From NCBI RefSeq assembly GCF_003575965.1, contig NZ_QWJJ01000018.1, positions 29,158 to 93,157 of the forward strand: a stretch of 64,000 nt of DNA, written 5' to 3'. Each line of letters starts with the position of its first letter. Position 1 is the stretch's first letter. The notes under the pieces are model-generated. The model searched no databases. It saw nothing but the letters and a program-made list of their open reading frames with translations, and had not been told where the DNA came from. Of the stretch, positions 1 to 7,560 are shown in pieces. The stretch is from Pseudooceanicola sediminis. GTDB lineage: Bacteria; Pseudomonadota; Alphaproteobacteria; Rhodobacterales; Rhodobacteraceae. Made by a program: the position numbers and the translations under genes.

Positions 1-24
1 TCCCTTGATACGCAAAAGGTATGA

Positions 25-49
25 CCCCGCAGCGGTGCGAACTGCGGGG
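25..49 (-). terminator. Hairpin downstream of the SLC13 gene
   Basis: Arms CCCCGCAG and CTGCGGGG flank a 9-nt loop, 11 nt past the permease stop codon. On the minus strand the stem is followed by a weak T-containing stretch (CCTTTTG). This is a likely transcription terminator for the SLC13 permease. Confidence 0.6.
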
Positions 50-59
50 CCCTGGCCTG

Positions 60-1580
60 TCAGCGCGTCAACACCATCGGCACCAGCGTCTCGATCAGCA
101 CGAAGATCACGACCAGCGAGATCATGTTCAGCCAGACCCCGGCGCGCACCATCTGCTTGATCGACACCTCGCCCGAACCGAAGGCCACGGCGTTCGACGG
201 CGTCGCGACCGGCAGCATGTATGCCGAACAGACGGCCAGCGTCATCACCGCCGTCATGATCAGCGGATCGATCCCGATACCCACGGCGACCGATCCCATG
301 ATCGGAAAGAAAGCGGCGGCCGTTGCGGTATTGCTGGTCAGCTCGGTCAGGCCCAGCCCGACGACGGCCGCCACGATCAGCACCACCAGCGGCGGCATGT
401 CACCCAGGCTGCCGACCTGCGCGCCGATCCAGCCCGACAGGCCGGTCAGCGTAAAGGCGGCAGACAGGCTCAGCCCGCCGCCGAACAGCAGCAGCAACCC
501 CCATGGAATGTCGCGCGCCGCATCCCACGTCAGCAGGGCAACGGGGCGGCCATTGGCATCGCGCTGCCCCGACGACACCACGAAACAGGCCACAGCCGCC
601 GTCATCGCCACCTGGCTTGAGGAGATCCCGCCAAGAAACGGCAGGGCGTCGCCCACGAATGCGATCTTGCTTATCAACGGCACCACGACCCAGAAAAAGA
701 TCGCGCCCAGAAAGATCAGCGAGACCCGTGCCTCGGCCTTGCTCATCGGTCCCAGTCCTTCGACCTCGCGTCGGATCAGCGCCGCGCCCCCGGGCAGTTC
801 GCGCAGGTCGGACCGGTAGACAACCTTGGTCAGCAGCACCCAGGCAATCGCCAGCATGACCACGGCGAAGGGCACGCCGATCATCATCCACTGGGCAAAC
901 CCCATCAGGTAATCCTGCTGGTCCATCAGGTAGGCCGCCATCAGCGCCGTCGGCGGCTGGCCGACCAGCGTCGCGGTCGACCCGATGGTGACGCCATAGG
1001 CAATCCCCAGCATCAGCGCGGCGGCGAACTTGCGATCGACGCCCTTTTCCCGGTCCAGATCCCGCACCAGTTTCAGGATCGACGCGCCGATCGGCACCAT
1101 GATCACCGCCGTCGCCGTGTTGGAAATCCACGCCGAAATGAAGGCCGAGGCGATCATCATCCCCAGCACGATCTGGTCGGGGCGGGTGCCCACCATCTGG
1201 ATCGTGCGCAGCGCCACGCGCCGGTGCAGGTTGCTGCGTTCCGTCGCCAGGCCCAGGATCACCCCGCCCAGCACCAGGAACACGACCGCATTGGCATAGG
1301 GTGCCGACACCTGGCCGAATGTGCCGATGCCGAACAGCGGAAACAGCACCAGCGGCAACAGCGATGTCACCGGGATCGGCACGGCTTCGGTCATCCACCA
1401 GATCGCCATCCACAGGGCGCATCCCGCCGCCGCGCGCCCGGCAAAGGGCAGGCTGTCAGGCAGCAGCCACATCAGCAGCAGCCCGACAATCGGGCCAAGC
1501 GCCATCATGCGATAGCTCAGCGTTTCCGTCGCGCCTGTGTCGGGCGCACCCGCCTCGGACGTTTCTGTCATCTTGTTCAA
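60..1580 (-). CDS. SLC13/DASS-family sodium:anion symporter
   Basis: Integral inner-membrane protein of about 506 residues, of the divalent anion:sodium symporter family that takes up dicarboxylates, sulfate or phosphate with sodium. It has many hydrophobic helices and the two family-typical repeats, SNTATAVIMVPIG in the first half and LTSNTATAAAFFPIMG in the second, followed by LPVATPSNAVAF near the C terminus. These are the SNT motifs that bind sodium and substrate. The start is uncertain: GGAGG lies 8 nt before a TTG at 1580, while the first ATG (1571) is 17 nt away, so TTG is preferred. The reading frame extends upstream to 1724, but that part is arginine- and proline-rich and unlike the family. 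It appears monocistronic. The substrate cannot be read from sequence. Confidence 0.85.
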   Translation of the reverse strand: MNKMTETSEAGAPDTGATETLSYRMMALGPIVGLLLMWLLPDSLPFAGRAAAGCALWMAIWWMTEAVPIPVTSLLPLVLFPLFGIGTFGQVSAPYANAVVFLVLGGVILGLATERSNLHRRVALRTIQMVGTRPDQIVLGMMIASAFISAWISNTATAVIMVPIGASILKLVRDLDREKGVDRKFAAALMLGIAYGVTIGSTATLVGQPPTALMAAYLMDQQDYLMGFAQWMMIGVPFAVVMLAIAWVLLTKVVYRSDLRELPGGAALIRREVEGLGPMSKAEARVSLIFLGAIFFWVVVPLISKIAFVGDALPFLGGISSSQVAMTAAVACFVVSSGQRDANGRPVALLTWDAARDIPWGLLLLFGGGLSLSAAFTLTGLSGWIGAQVGSLGDMPPLVVLIVAAVVGLGLTELTSNTATAAAFFPIMGSVAVGIGIDPLIMTAVMTLAVCSAYMLPVATPSNAVAFGSGEVSIKQMVRAGVWLNMISLVVIFVLIETLVPMVLTR

Positions 1581-1837
1581 AGTGTAGTCCTCCGTCCCCC
1601 TGGGCGCAGACCATGGTCGCGCCCGTCGTGTTGTGCCCGGTCTGCCGCCAGACGGCGCGCAGCAGTGACGCGTCGGCCACTCCGTCACCCGCGCTCTCGG
1701 CCTGTCTGCGCGCAAAACCCGCACAGCCCGGAATCGCCGGGAAAATCAGGGTTTGTCGGGGCGAAGGCAATGCCGGTGCGGGTATCCTGTCATACCCAAA
1801 ATAGCGTTTGCCGCGTCACGCTGTGCCGGTTTCGGTT

Positions 1838-1907
1838 TTCTGGCTTCTGGCTTCTGGCTTCTGGCTTCTGGCTTCTGGCTTCTGGCTTCTGGCTTCTGGC
1901 CTCTGGC
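1838..1907. repeat. Heptanucleotide tandem repeat (TTCTGGC)9 plus one variant unit
   Basis: Nine perfect head-to-tail copies of TTCTGGC run from 1838 to 1900. They are followed by one variant unit, CTCTGGC, at 1901-1907. Seven-base units would shift a frame if translated, and such arrays change copy number by slipped-strand replication. It lies about 258 bp upstream of the SLC13 start and 260 bp beyond the hipA stop. Confidence 0.95.
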
Positions 1908-2071
1908 CTTTGGGCACGGGGACCGTCCGTTGGCGCGCGCAGCCGCTCCATCGGACGGTCGTTTGGCTCCTCCGGTGGCTGCCCATGCCGCCGGCCATGT
2001 CTGTCCGCTGTCGCTGTCGCTTTCGCCGCCCACGCGCCCTCAGCCCAATGGCGCGTGAAAAGCGGATTTGG

Positions 2072-2167
2072 AAACCGTTCAGATACCGCTCTGATACCGT
2101 TCAGATACCGACGTTCGAATTCATTGATATCAAAGGCTTGCAGGGTTCGATGCGGCAGATACCGACA
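2072..2167 (-). repeat. Dispersed 11-bp-phased intergenic repeat, copy A
   Basis: On the minus strand this begins directly after the hipA stop codon with TGTCGGTATCTGC. It then has TTGATATCAA and GAATTCG, then ACGTCGG opening four direct subrepeats of 11 bp (CGGTATCTGAA, CGGTATCAGAG, CGGTATCTGAA, CGGTTTC). The distance from the first GTCGG to the second is 54 bp. Matching copies lie near 10384, 29636, 40313 and 63978. Confidence 0.9.
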
Positions 2168-3478
2168 TCAGCGCAGTCGCCCGGCAATCCGCAGCGCGTT
2201 TTCCTCGACCAGCGCGGCAGTCTGTTCGACATAGCCCGCCGTCGCGCCGGGCAGGGCGCTGACCGTCGCGGTGACCGCGACCCGCGCGCCGATCATGGCG
2301 TCAACCAGCTCCTGCACCCGGCTGCGCAGGTCGGCGGGGCGATAGCCCATGTCCCGCGCGATGTGGTCCCAGTGACGCGCCGCCATCGCCTCGGGCTTGC
2401 GACGTGTTCCGGCCAGGTTCTGCGCGAAATACTGCGTCACATGCGGCCAGGGCAGCACGCTGGACACATCATACAGCGGCGCCAGACGCGGCCCCGATCC
2501 GATCGGCAGCAGCAGGGAATAATTCTTTGCGTGCGCATCGGTATTGGCCACAAGGATGTTGAAGATCAGCTGGTCCAGCAGTGCCAGCGCATCGCCCGGC
2601 GGCAGAAAGTTTCCCGTACTCAGAAGGGTTTGCAGGCTGGGACCGGGCAGGGTGCCGCGTTCGTACTTGCGCCCCGGCGGCACGCCGTTGGCCTGCGCGA
2701 AATCCTCCTGGTGCAGGCGCAGCAGCTGCCCCGACGCGCCGACCCGCCGGTCATATCGCAGGGCGCAGATGGCGCTGCGCTGTCCCGTGCTCACAATGGT
2801 CGTTGCGGCGGACGTGATGCCGATGGCCTGCGCCAGATGCAGGCAATAGACCTCGTTCTCGGTGATGCCGGGCAGGGTGGGGTTGTCGGGCTTTAGGATC
2901 AGGGTCGAGGGCGCGCCGTCGCGCGGCACGGCCAGCCGGTCGCCCGGTTGCGGCAGCCGCAGAACCGGGGCGCCCTCCGGCCCCAGCACCGCCAGCGCAG
3001 ATTTCTTCTGCCCCCCCGCCAGCGATTGCCGCACGCCCTCTTCACCCACCAGAAACGGGCGGCGGCCTAAATCGTCAAAGTGACGTTCCAGCGCGATTGC
3101 AGGATCGTCGGTGTCGTACAGATCGACCAGCGGTGTATAGGCCCAGCCCGCCCTGTCACCCGGCACTCCGAACGACAGCGCCCCGGCCGTGTCGCCGCCG
3201 ATCTCGGTCAGCACGGCAAGGGTATCGGCGCGGTCCAACCCCAGGGAACGGGTCAGGATCTGCAACTGGTCTTCTTCGGGCAAGAGGTTGGCAAGCCAGG
3301 GGGAAATCACGTCAGACGGATAGGGGGCCACCTGCAATGGCATCGTTCGAGACAATGCAAATGCCCCCGGTGAGGCCTGCCACCTGTCGGTATAGGCAAA
3401 CGACAACTGTCCGTCCTGTGCCACGTGGATATCCCCGACGTGCAGGGCATCGAACCAGACCGCAACCCTGGCGTTCAT
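2168..3478 (-). CDS. hipA: HipA-type serine/threonine kinase toxin
   Basis: Full-length (436 residues) HipA-family toxin kinase. In Escherichia coli HipA phosphorylates glutamyl-tRNA synthetase and induces dormancy. The N-terminal HipA domain is followed by SLAGGQKKSAL (152-162, the region of the autophosphorylated serine), then STLILKPDNP (191-200, ATP-binding region). Next come the catalytic loop NTDAHAKN (312-319, with Asp314) and LYDVSS (335-340, metal-binding Asp337). All key residues are present, so it should be active. Its start overlaps the end of hipB by 4 nt (ATGA), giving translational coupling. HipB should neutralise the protein and repress the operon. Copy A of the dispersed repeat follows the stop codon directly. 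Confidence 0.93.
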   Translation of the reverse strand: MNARVAVWFDALHVGDIHVAQDGQLSFAYTDRWQASPGAFALSRTMPLQVAPYPSDVISPWLANLLPEEDQLQILTRSLGLDRADTLAVLTEIGGDTAGALSFGVPGDRAGWAYTPLVDLYDTDDPAIALERHFDDLGRRPFLVGEEGVRQSLAGGQKKSALAVLGPEGAPVLRLPQPGDRLAVPRDGAPSTLILKPDNPTLPGITENEVYCLHLAQAIGITSAATTIVSTGQRSAICALRYDRRVGASGQLLRLHQEDFAQANGVPPGRKYERGTLPGPSLQTLLSTGNFLPPGDALALLDQLIFNILVANTDAHAKNYSLLLPIGSGPRLAPLYDVSSVLPWPHVTQYFAQNLAGTRRKPEAMAARHWDHIARDMGYRPADLRSRVQELVDAMIGARVAVTATVSALPGATAGYVEQTAALVEENALRIAGRLR

Positions 3479-3792
3479 CGGTAGGCGTCCAGGTCATAGC
3501 CGTCGCCGGGGGCTGGCTGGGCAGGGGCGTCGGGGTCTGGCTGCGGGTGGCCCATCACGTCGGACAGGGGCATCCGCAGCGCCCGTGCAACCCGGCCAAG
3601 CGTGCTCAGCCTCGGGTCGCGCTTGCCGGTTTCGATCAGCGACAGGGCAGGGGCGCTGATCCCGGTCAGCCGCGCCAGTTGATGCAGGTTCATGCCCTGC
3701 GCGATACGGGCCTGCCGCAGCCGGGCGCCGACCTCGCTCAGCAAAAGCGCGGTGTCGGGGGGCGTATCGGGGTGTGCCGGGGGCCGGGCCAT
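3475..3792 (-). CDS. hipB: HipB-type XRE-family antitoxin
   Basis: A 105-residue helix-turn-helix protein of the Cro/CI (XRE) family, first gene of the hipBA operon. The HTH lies near residues 15-70 (VGARLRQARIAQGMNLHQLARLTGISAPALSLIE pattern, shortened here to its core LARLTGISAPALS). The C-terminal tail is proline- and aspartate-rich, as in other HipB-like antitoxins, where the flexible tail is degraded or contacts HipA. It should bind the two palindromes upstream of its own start and repress hipBA, helped by HipA. Confidence 0.9.
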   Translation of the reverse strand: MARPPAHPDTPPDTALLLSEVGARLRQARIAQGMNLHQLARLTGISAPALSLIETGKRDPRLSTLGRVARALRMPLSDVMGHPQPDPDAPAQPAPGDGYDLDAYR

Positions 3793-3812
3793 GTGATCGG
3801 TGCCTCGCCTGT

Positions 3813-3830
3813 TTTATCGAATACGATAAA
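3813..3830. promoter_or_regulatory. HipB operator 1
   Basis: The 18-bp palindrome TTTATCGAATACGATAAA has 7-bp arms and is centred about 30 bp upstream of the hipB start codon. A second related palindrome lies 50 bp further upstream. The position fits autorepression of hipBA. Confidence 0.85.
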
Positions 3831-3862
3831 GATAGAGGGGATCACTGGGCAGGGCAATGTCT

Positions 3863-3880
3863 TTTATCGAAAAAGATAAA
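3863..3880. promoter_or_regulatory. HipB operator 2
   Basis: TTTATCGAAAAAGATAAA has arms TTTATC/GATAAA matching operator 1. It is centred 50 bp from operator 1, close to five helical turns, as in the multi-operator hipBA promoter of Escherichia coli. Confidence 0.82.
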
Positions 3881-4099
3881 TTGCGGCGATTTAGCTTGCT
3901 TGTCTCACCGAACTTACCGAATTCAGTAAAATGCGCCAGCCAAAGTCCCCCCTTTGGCACACTTGAACCGGGCGAAAAATCTGTGCGTTATGACGGCAGG
4001 CGTTTGCCGGGGGCTGGGCGCGACCAGCGGCGACACTAGGTATCACACGCACTCCGCCGACCCATCGGGCGGGACGGCAGCACAAATCGGAGCAGGACG

Positions 4100-5737
4100 A
4101 TAGAACCGAAAAGCGATACCTTCGCGCCGCTTGGCAACCCGACGTTTCGCAGTCTGTGGCTCGCCTCTCAAACCTCCAATCTCGGGGGGCTCGTGCAAAT
4201 GGTCGGTGCGGGCTGGCTGATGACCTCGCTTGCCGGAAGCAGCGATATGGTGGCGCTGGTCCAAGCGTCCAACACATTGCCGATCATGGTCTTTTCATTG
4301 GTCGCCGGGGCCCTGGCCGACAGTTTCGACCGGCGGCGAATCCTGCTTAGTGCGCAGATCTTCATGCTGTGCGTGTCCCTGGCCCTGGCGATCTGCGCCT
4401 ACCTCGATCTGCTCGGGCCTTGGGGGTTGCTGGGGTTCACCTTTGCCATCGGCTGCGGCATGGCGCTGTACAACCCGTCCTGGCAGGCCAGCATGGGCGA
4501 TATCGTCAGCCGCCAGAACCTGTCAGCGGCGGTCAGCCTGAACTCGATGGGCTTCAACCTGATGCGGTCGGTCGGCCCGGCGTTCGGCGGGTTCCTCGTC
4601 GCGATCGCCGGGGCCGCGGCGGCCTTTGGTTTCAACGCGTTGACCTATCTGCCCAATGTTCTGGCTCTCTGGCTGTGGCACCCCCCGGCCAAGACGGACC
4701 GCCTGCCACGCGAACACCTGCGTCAGGCCCTGGGTGCCGGGCTGCGCTACATGTCGATGTCGCCGCACCTTCTGCGGGTACTGGGCCGCAGTTGCCTGTT
4801 CGGCTTTGCCGCGTCCTCGGCCATGGCGCTGATGCCGCTGGTCGCACGCAGTGTTCTGAACGGGACCGCGCTGACCTATGGGTTGCTGCTTGGCTTTTTC
4901 GGCCTTGGTGCAATTGGCGGGGTGATTGCCAACAGCCGTGTGCGGGCAAGGTTCAGCAATGAACAGATCGTCGTTACGGCCTTTGTCGGGTTTGCCGTCG
5001 GCATGGTGATCCTGGCGCTTGGCCGTCACATCGCGGTCAGCGCCATCGGTCTGCTGATTGCCGGGGCGTGCTGGGTGATGGCGCTTTCGCTGTTCAACGT
5101 GACGGTCCAGATGTCGACACCCCGCTGGGTCGTGGGCCGGGCGCTGTCGTTCTACCAGACCGCCACATTCGGCGGCATGGCCCTCGGCGCGTGGAGCTGG
5201 GGCCTCGTCGCGGAATACCACGGTGTCACCACGGCGCTTATCGGGGCCGGGGCACTGTTGCTGCTGGGGGCAGTCATCGGGCGCTGGATCCCGCTGGGGG
5301 AATTCGGTGCGGCGGATCTGGACCCCCTCGATACGTTCCGGGAGCCGGAGTTGCGCCTGGACCTTCAGGCGCGCTCTGGGCCGATCGTCATCATGATCGA
5401 CTACGTGATCGACGCCGCGGATACAGATGCCTTCCTGGCCGCAATCCACCGCCGCCGCCGGGTAAGAATCCGGGATGGCGCGCGCAACTGGACCCTGCTG
5501 CGGGACCTCGAAACCCCGGACCTGTGGAGCGAGCGTTTCCACGTCGCGACCTGGAACGATTACCTGCGTCACAACGCCAGACGCACGAAATCCGACCTGG
5601 AGGGGTTCGAGACGCTGCTGAAGCTGCACCGCGGCCCGGGGCGCCCGCGCGTCCACCGCCTGATCGAACGCCAGGCCGTGCCGCTGCACGAAGACCTTCA
5701 GCTCAAACCCCTTCCGCCCGAGGTGCCGCAGCACTAG
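4100..5737 (+). CDS. MFS transporter, MFS_3 (EntS-like) family, with non-canonical ATA start
   Basis: Major facilitator of the transmembrane secretion effector/EntS-like type: about 12 membrane helices to roughly residue 425, then a soluble tail of about 120 residues (YVIDAADTDAFLAAIHRRRR onward) that is common in this family. The first canonical start, GTG at 4193, would cut into helix 1. The frame stays open upstream, where FAPLGNPTFRSLWLASQTSN reads like the usual family N terminus. There is no ATG, GTG or TTG back to the stop at 4037. An ATA at 4100 sits 7 nt after GGAG, exactly where a start is expected. So either ATA is used, or an ATG was lost, or translation begins at 4193. The gene would encode 545 residues from ATA. 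The substrate is unknown. Confidence 0.8.
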   Translation: MEPKSDTFAPLGNPTFRSLWLASQTSNLGGLVQMVGAGWLMTSLAGSSDMVALVQASNTLPIMVFSLVAGALADSFDRRRILLSAQIFMLCVSLALAICAYLDLLGPWGLLGFTFAIGCGMALYNPSWQASMGDIVSRQNLSAAVSLNSMGFNLMRSVGPAFGGFLVAIAGAAAAFGFNALTYLPNVLALWLWHPPAKTDRLPREHLRQALGAGLRYMSMSPHLLRVLGRSCLFGFAASSAMALMPLVARSVLNGTALTYGLLLGFFGLGAIGGVIANSRVRARFSNEQIVVTAFVGFAVGMVILALGRHIAVSAIGLLIAGACWVMALSLFNVTVQMSTPRWVVGRALSFYQTATFGGMALGAWSWGLVAEYHGVTTALIGAGALLLLGAVIGRWIPLGEFGAADLDPLDTFREPELRLDLQARSGPIVIMIDYVIDAADTDAFLAAIHRRRRVRIRDGARNWTLLRDLETPDLWSERFHVATWNDYLRHNARRTKSDLEGFETLLKLHRGPGRPRVHRLIERQAVPLHEDLQLKPLPPEVPQH

Positions 5738-5837
5738 CTGCCTCAAGTTAAATACAGAAATATCAATGTGTTGAGTGCTGGCGTTCTTCCCCTCATGGCG
5801 GGGGCGGAGGCGCCGCCTGCTCGGTTTCTCAAAAATA

Positions 5838-5849
5838 GTACACTTGTAC
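5838..5849. promoter_or_regulatory. Accessory TetR operator half-site pair
   Basis: GTACACTTGTAC, with arms GTACA/TGTAC, lies just upstream of a longer inverted repeat that uses the same core. It is probably a second site for the TetR protein encoded at 5921. Confidence 0.6.
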
Positions 5850-5859
5850 GAAAGTTTTA

Positions 5860-5890
5860 GACACATGTACTAAGTTGCAGTACATGTGTC
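5860..5890. promoter_or_regulatory. 31-bp inverted repeat, probable TetR operator
   Basis: Perfect 12-bp arms GACACATGTACT and AGTACATGTGTC are separated by 7 bp. The repeat ends 30 bp before the tetR start codon. Its size and position fit autoregulation of the tetR / TRAP / amidohydrolase operon. Confidence 0.8.
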
Positions 5891-5920
5891 CCAACACATG
5901 AGATTCGGGAGGAGGACCAG

Positions 5921-6580
5921 GTGCGCAAATCGGACGGACACCAGGGCAAGCAGGTCACCATCATGGACGTGGCCGAACGGCTGTTCGCCGAACGTGGCTT
6001 CAGCGCGGTGTCGCTGCGCGAGATCGCACGCGAGGCCGGTGTCGCGGTGTCGGGGCTGAACTATCACTTCACCGACCGCATCGGCCTGCTCAGCGCGATT
6101 TATGCCCGCCACACCCAGCCGATGAACGCCCGTCGCCGCGATCTGCTGAGCGAGGCTCTGCGCACCCCCGACCGCAGCGACCGCCTGACCGCAGTGCTGC
6201 GCGCCTATCTGCTGCCGGCCTTCGCCTCGTCGTCGGATTCCGGTGGTGGCGCGCAATTCACCCGGATGCGGGCGGTCCTGTCCGCCGAAGGCGACCCCGA
6301 GGCGCGGCGCATCATTGCCGATTCCTTCGACGACACGACGCGCGCCTTCATTGATGCCATCGCGCAATGCCTGCCAGGTGCTGCCCGCGAACAGATCGTC
6401 TGGCGCAGCCAGTTCCTGCTTGGGGCGCTCTACTACACGCTGATCAATCCGGAACGGATCGACCGCCTGTCGGATGGTCATGTCAGTGGCGCCGATCACA
6501 CGGCGGCCATTGAGGCGCTCGTCGCGTCGACACATGCCAGTCTCATGGGGCTCGTGACGCCTCAAATGGCTGAAAGCTAA
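5921..6580 (+). CDS. TetR/AcrR-family repressor
   Basis: A 219-residue regulator. The N-terminal HTH spans about residues 12-58 (MDVAERLFAERGFSAVSLREIA, then GVAVSGLNYHFTDRIGLL), which is the TetR signature. The C-terminal ligand domain is all-helical. Translation starts at GTG after a strong GGAGGAGG site. It is the first gene of a co-directional operon: only 33 nt separate it from the TRAP binding-protein gene, so it probably represses its own transporter until the substrate or a breakdown product binds. Confidence 0.87.
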   Translation: MRKSDGHQGKQVTIMDVAERLFAERGFSAVSLREIAREAGVAVSGLNYHFTDRIGLLSAIYARHTQPMNARRRDLLSEALRTPDRSDRLTAVLRAYLLPAFASSSDSGGGAQFTRMRAVLSAEGDPEARRIIADSFDDTTRAFIDAIAQCLPGAAREQIVWRSQFLLGALYYTLINPERIDRLSDGHVSGADHTAAIEALVASTHASLMGLVTPQMAES

Positions 6581-6613
6581 AACTTTTCGCTACATCAAAA
6601 GGGAGGACTATTG

Positions 6614-7549
6614 ATGAAATTTACCAAACTTATTGCCGCAGTTGCGGTGGTGTCGGGCCTGGCGGCGCCGACCTTCGCGGACGAGCGTGTCTCGATCGGT
6701 ACAGGCGGCACGGGCGGTCTGTTCTACGTGATCGGTGCAGGCGTTGCCAACGTGATCAACAGCCATATGGACGGGGTTACAGCACGCGCCGAAGTGACGG
6801 GCGCATCGGTGGAAAACATCCGCCGCGTTGCCGCCGATCAGATCACGTTCGGCTTTTCCTCGTCCTCCACGCTCTACGAAGCGGCCGAGGGGATCGGTGC
6901 ATTCGACGGCGACAAGCAGTCGGTTGCCGGGATGGCGTACCTGTATCCCGCCGTCCTTCAGGTCGCGACCATCGAATCGACGGGCATCAAGGGCTTCGAA
7001 GACCTTGCGGGCAAGCGGGTCAACATGGGCCCTCCGGGATCCAACGCCGCCGTGCTGGCGCAGCGCGTGCTGACGGCCTATGGCGTGTTTGACCCGAGCA
7101 AGGTTGAATTCCTGTCCTACAACGAAGGTGTTGCAGCGCTGACCAACGGCACTGTCGATGCCACGGTCGTTCTCGCCGGTGCACCAACCGCGGCGCTGAT
7201 CGACCTGGACGCGCAGGATGACATGGTCCTGCTGTCGCTTGACAAGGATAAGGTCGGCACGCTGTTCGAGGATTATCCCTTCTACCAGCCCTACGACATT
7301 CCCGCCGGCACCTACCCGGATCAGACCGAGCCGGTCAGCGTCGTCAATGACCCGGCGACACTGTTCGTCAATGCCGATGCCGACCCCGACATGGTGGAAA
7401 AGCTGACCGCGGCGATCTTTGACAACCTGCCGGAGCTGGGCGAGGTGCACCCGCAGGCCCGTGCGATCAACCTCAAGGATGCGCCGAACATGCCGATCCC
7501 GCTGCACGCGGGCGCACAGGCGTATTTCGACGCACACAAGCAAGACTGA
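6614..7549 (+). CDS. TAXI-family TRAP transporter substrate-binding protein
   Basis: Periplasmic receptor of about 311 residues with a Sec signal peptide (cleavage near TFA-DERVS). The start of the mature protein, VSIGTGGTGGLFYVIGAG, is the hallmark of TAXI receptors. The fold continues with FGFSSSSTLYEA and a hinge region. ATG at 6614 is preferred over the adjacent TTG at 6611: GGGAGGA sits 7 nt before the ATG. It works with the fused membrane protein 11 nt downstream. TAXI systems often carry dicarboxylates, glutamate or aromatic acids, and the neighbouring lactonase-like amidohydrolase suggests an aromatic or carboxylic acid substrate (inference). Confidence 0.92.
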   Translation: MKFTKLIAAVAVVSGLAAPTFADERVSIGTGGTGGLFYVIGAGVANVINSHMDGVTARAEVTGASVENIRRVAADQITFGFSSSSTLYEAAEGIGAFDGDKQSVAGMAYLYPAVLQVATIESTGIKGFEDLAGKRVNMGPPGSNAAVLAQRVLTAYGVFDPSKVEFLSYNEGVAALTNGTVDATVVLAGAPTAALIDLDAQDDMVLLSLDKDKVGTLFEDYPFYQPYDIPAGTYPDQTEPVSVVNDPATLFVNADADPDMVEKLTAAIFDNLPELGEVHPQARAINLKDAPNMPIPLHAGAQAYFDAHKQD

Positions 7550-7560
7550 GGCGAGCAAAA

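Larger units (their letters stand above)
1581..2167. other. 587-bp intergenic region with two repeat structures
   Basis: No convincing gene lies between the SLC13 permease and hipA. The stretch holds the promoter side of the permease, a 7-bp tandem repeat (1838-1907) and one copy of the dispersed 11-bp-phased repeat (2072-2167). Open frames crossing it translate into low-complexity, arginine-rich sequence. Confidence 0.7.
3793..4099. other. Divergent promoter region between hipBA and the MFS gene
   Basis: The hipB-proximal half contains two HipB operator palindromes. The MFS-proximal half (about 3900-4090) shows no gene and no clear repeat. It must contain the MFS promoter, since the neighbouring operon runs the other way. 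Confidence 0.6.

Noticed and set aside
1838-1907. Possible CRISPR array
   Set aside because: Units are 7 bp with no spacers; the 15-bp and 18-bp repeats elsewhere are also contiguous without spacers, and there are no cas genes.
1224-2234. A plus-strand frame crossing the 7-bp repeat array
   Set aside because: Low-complexity translation driven by the repeat, overlapping the SLC13 gene and hipA; no ribosome site and no domain.
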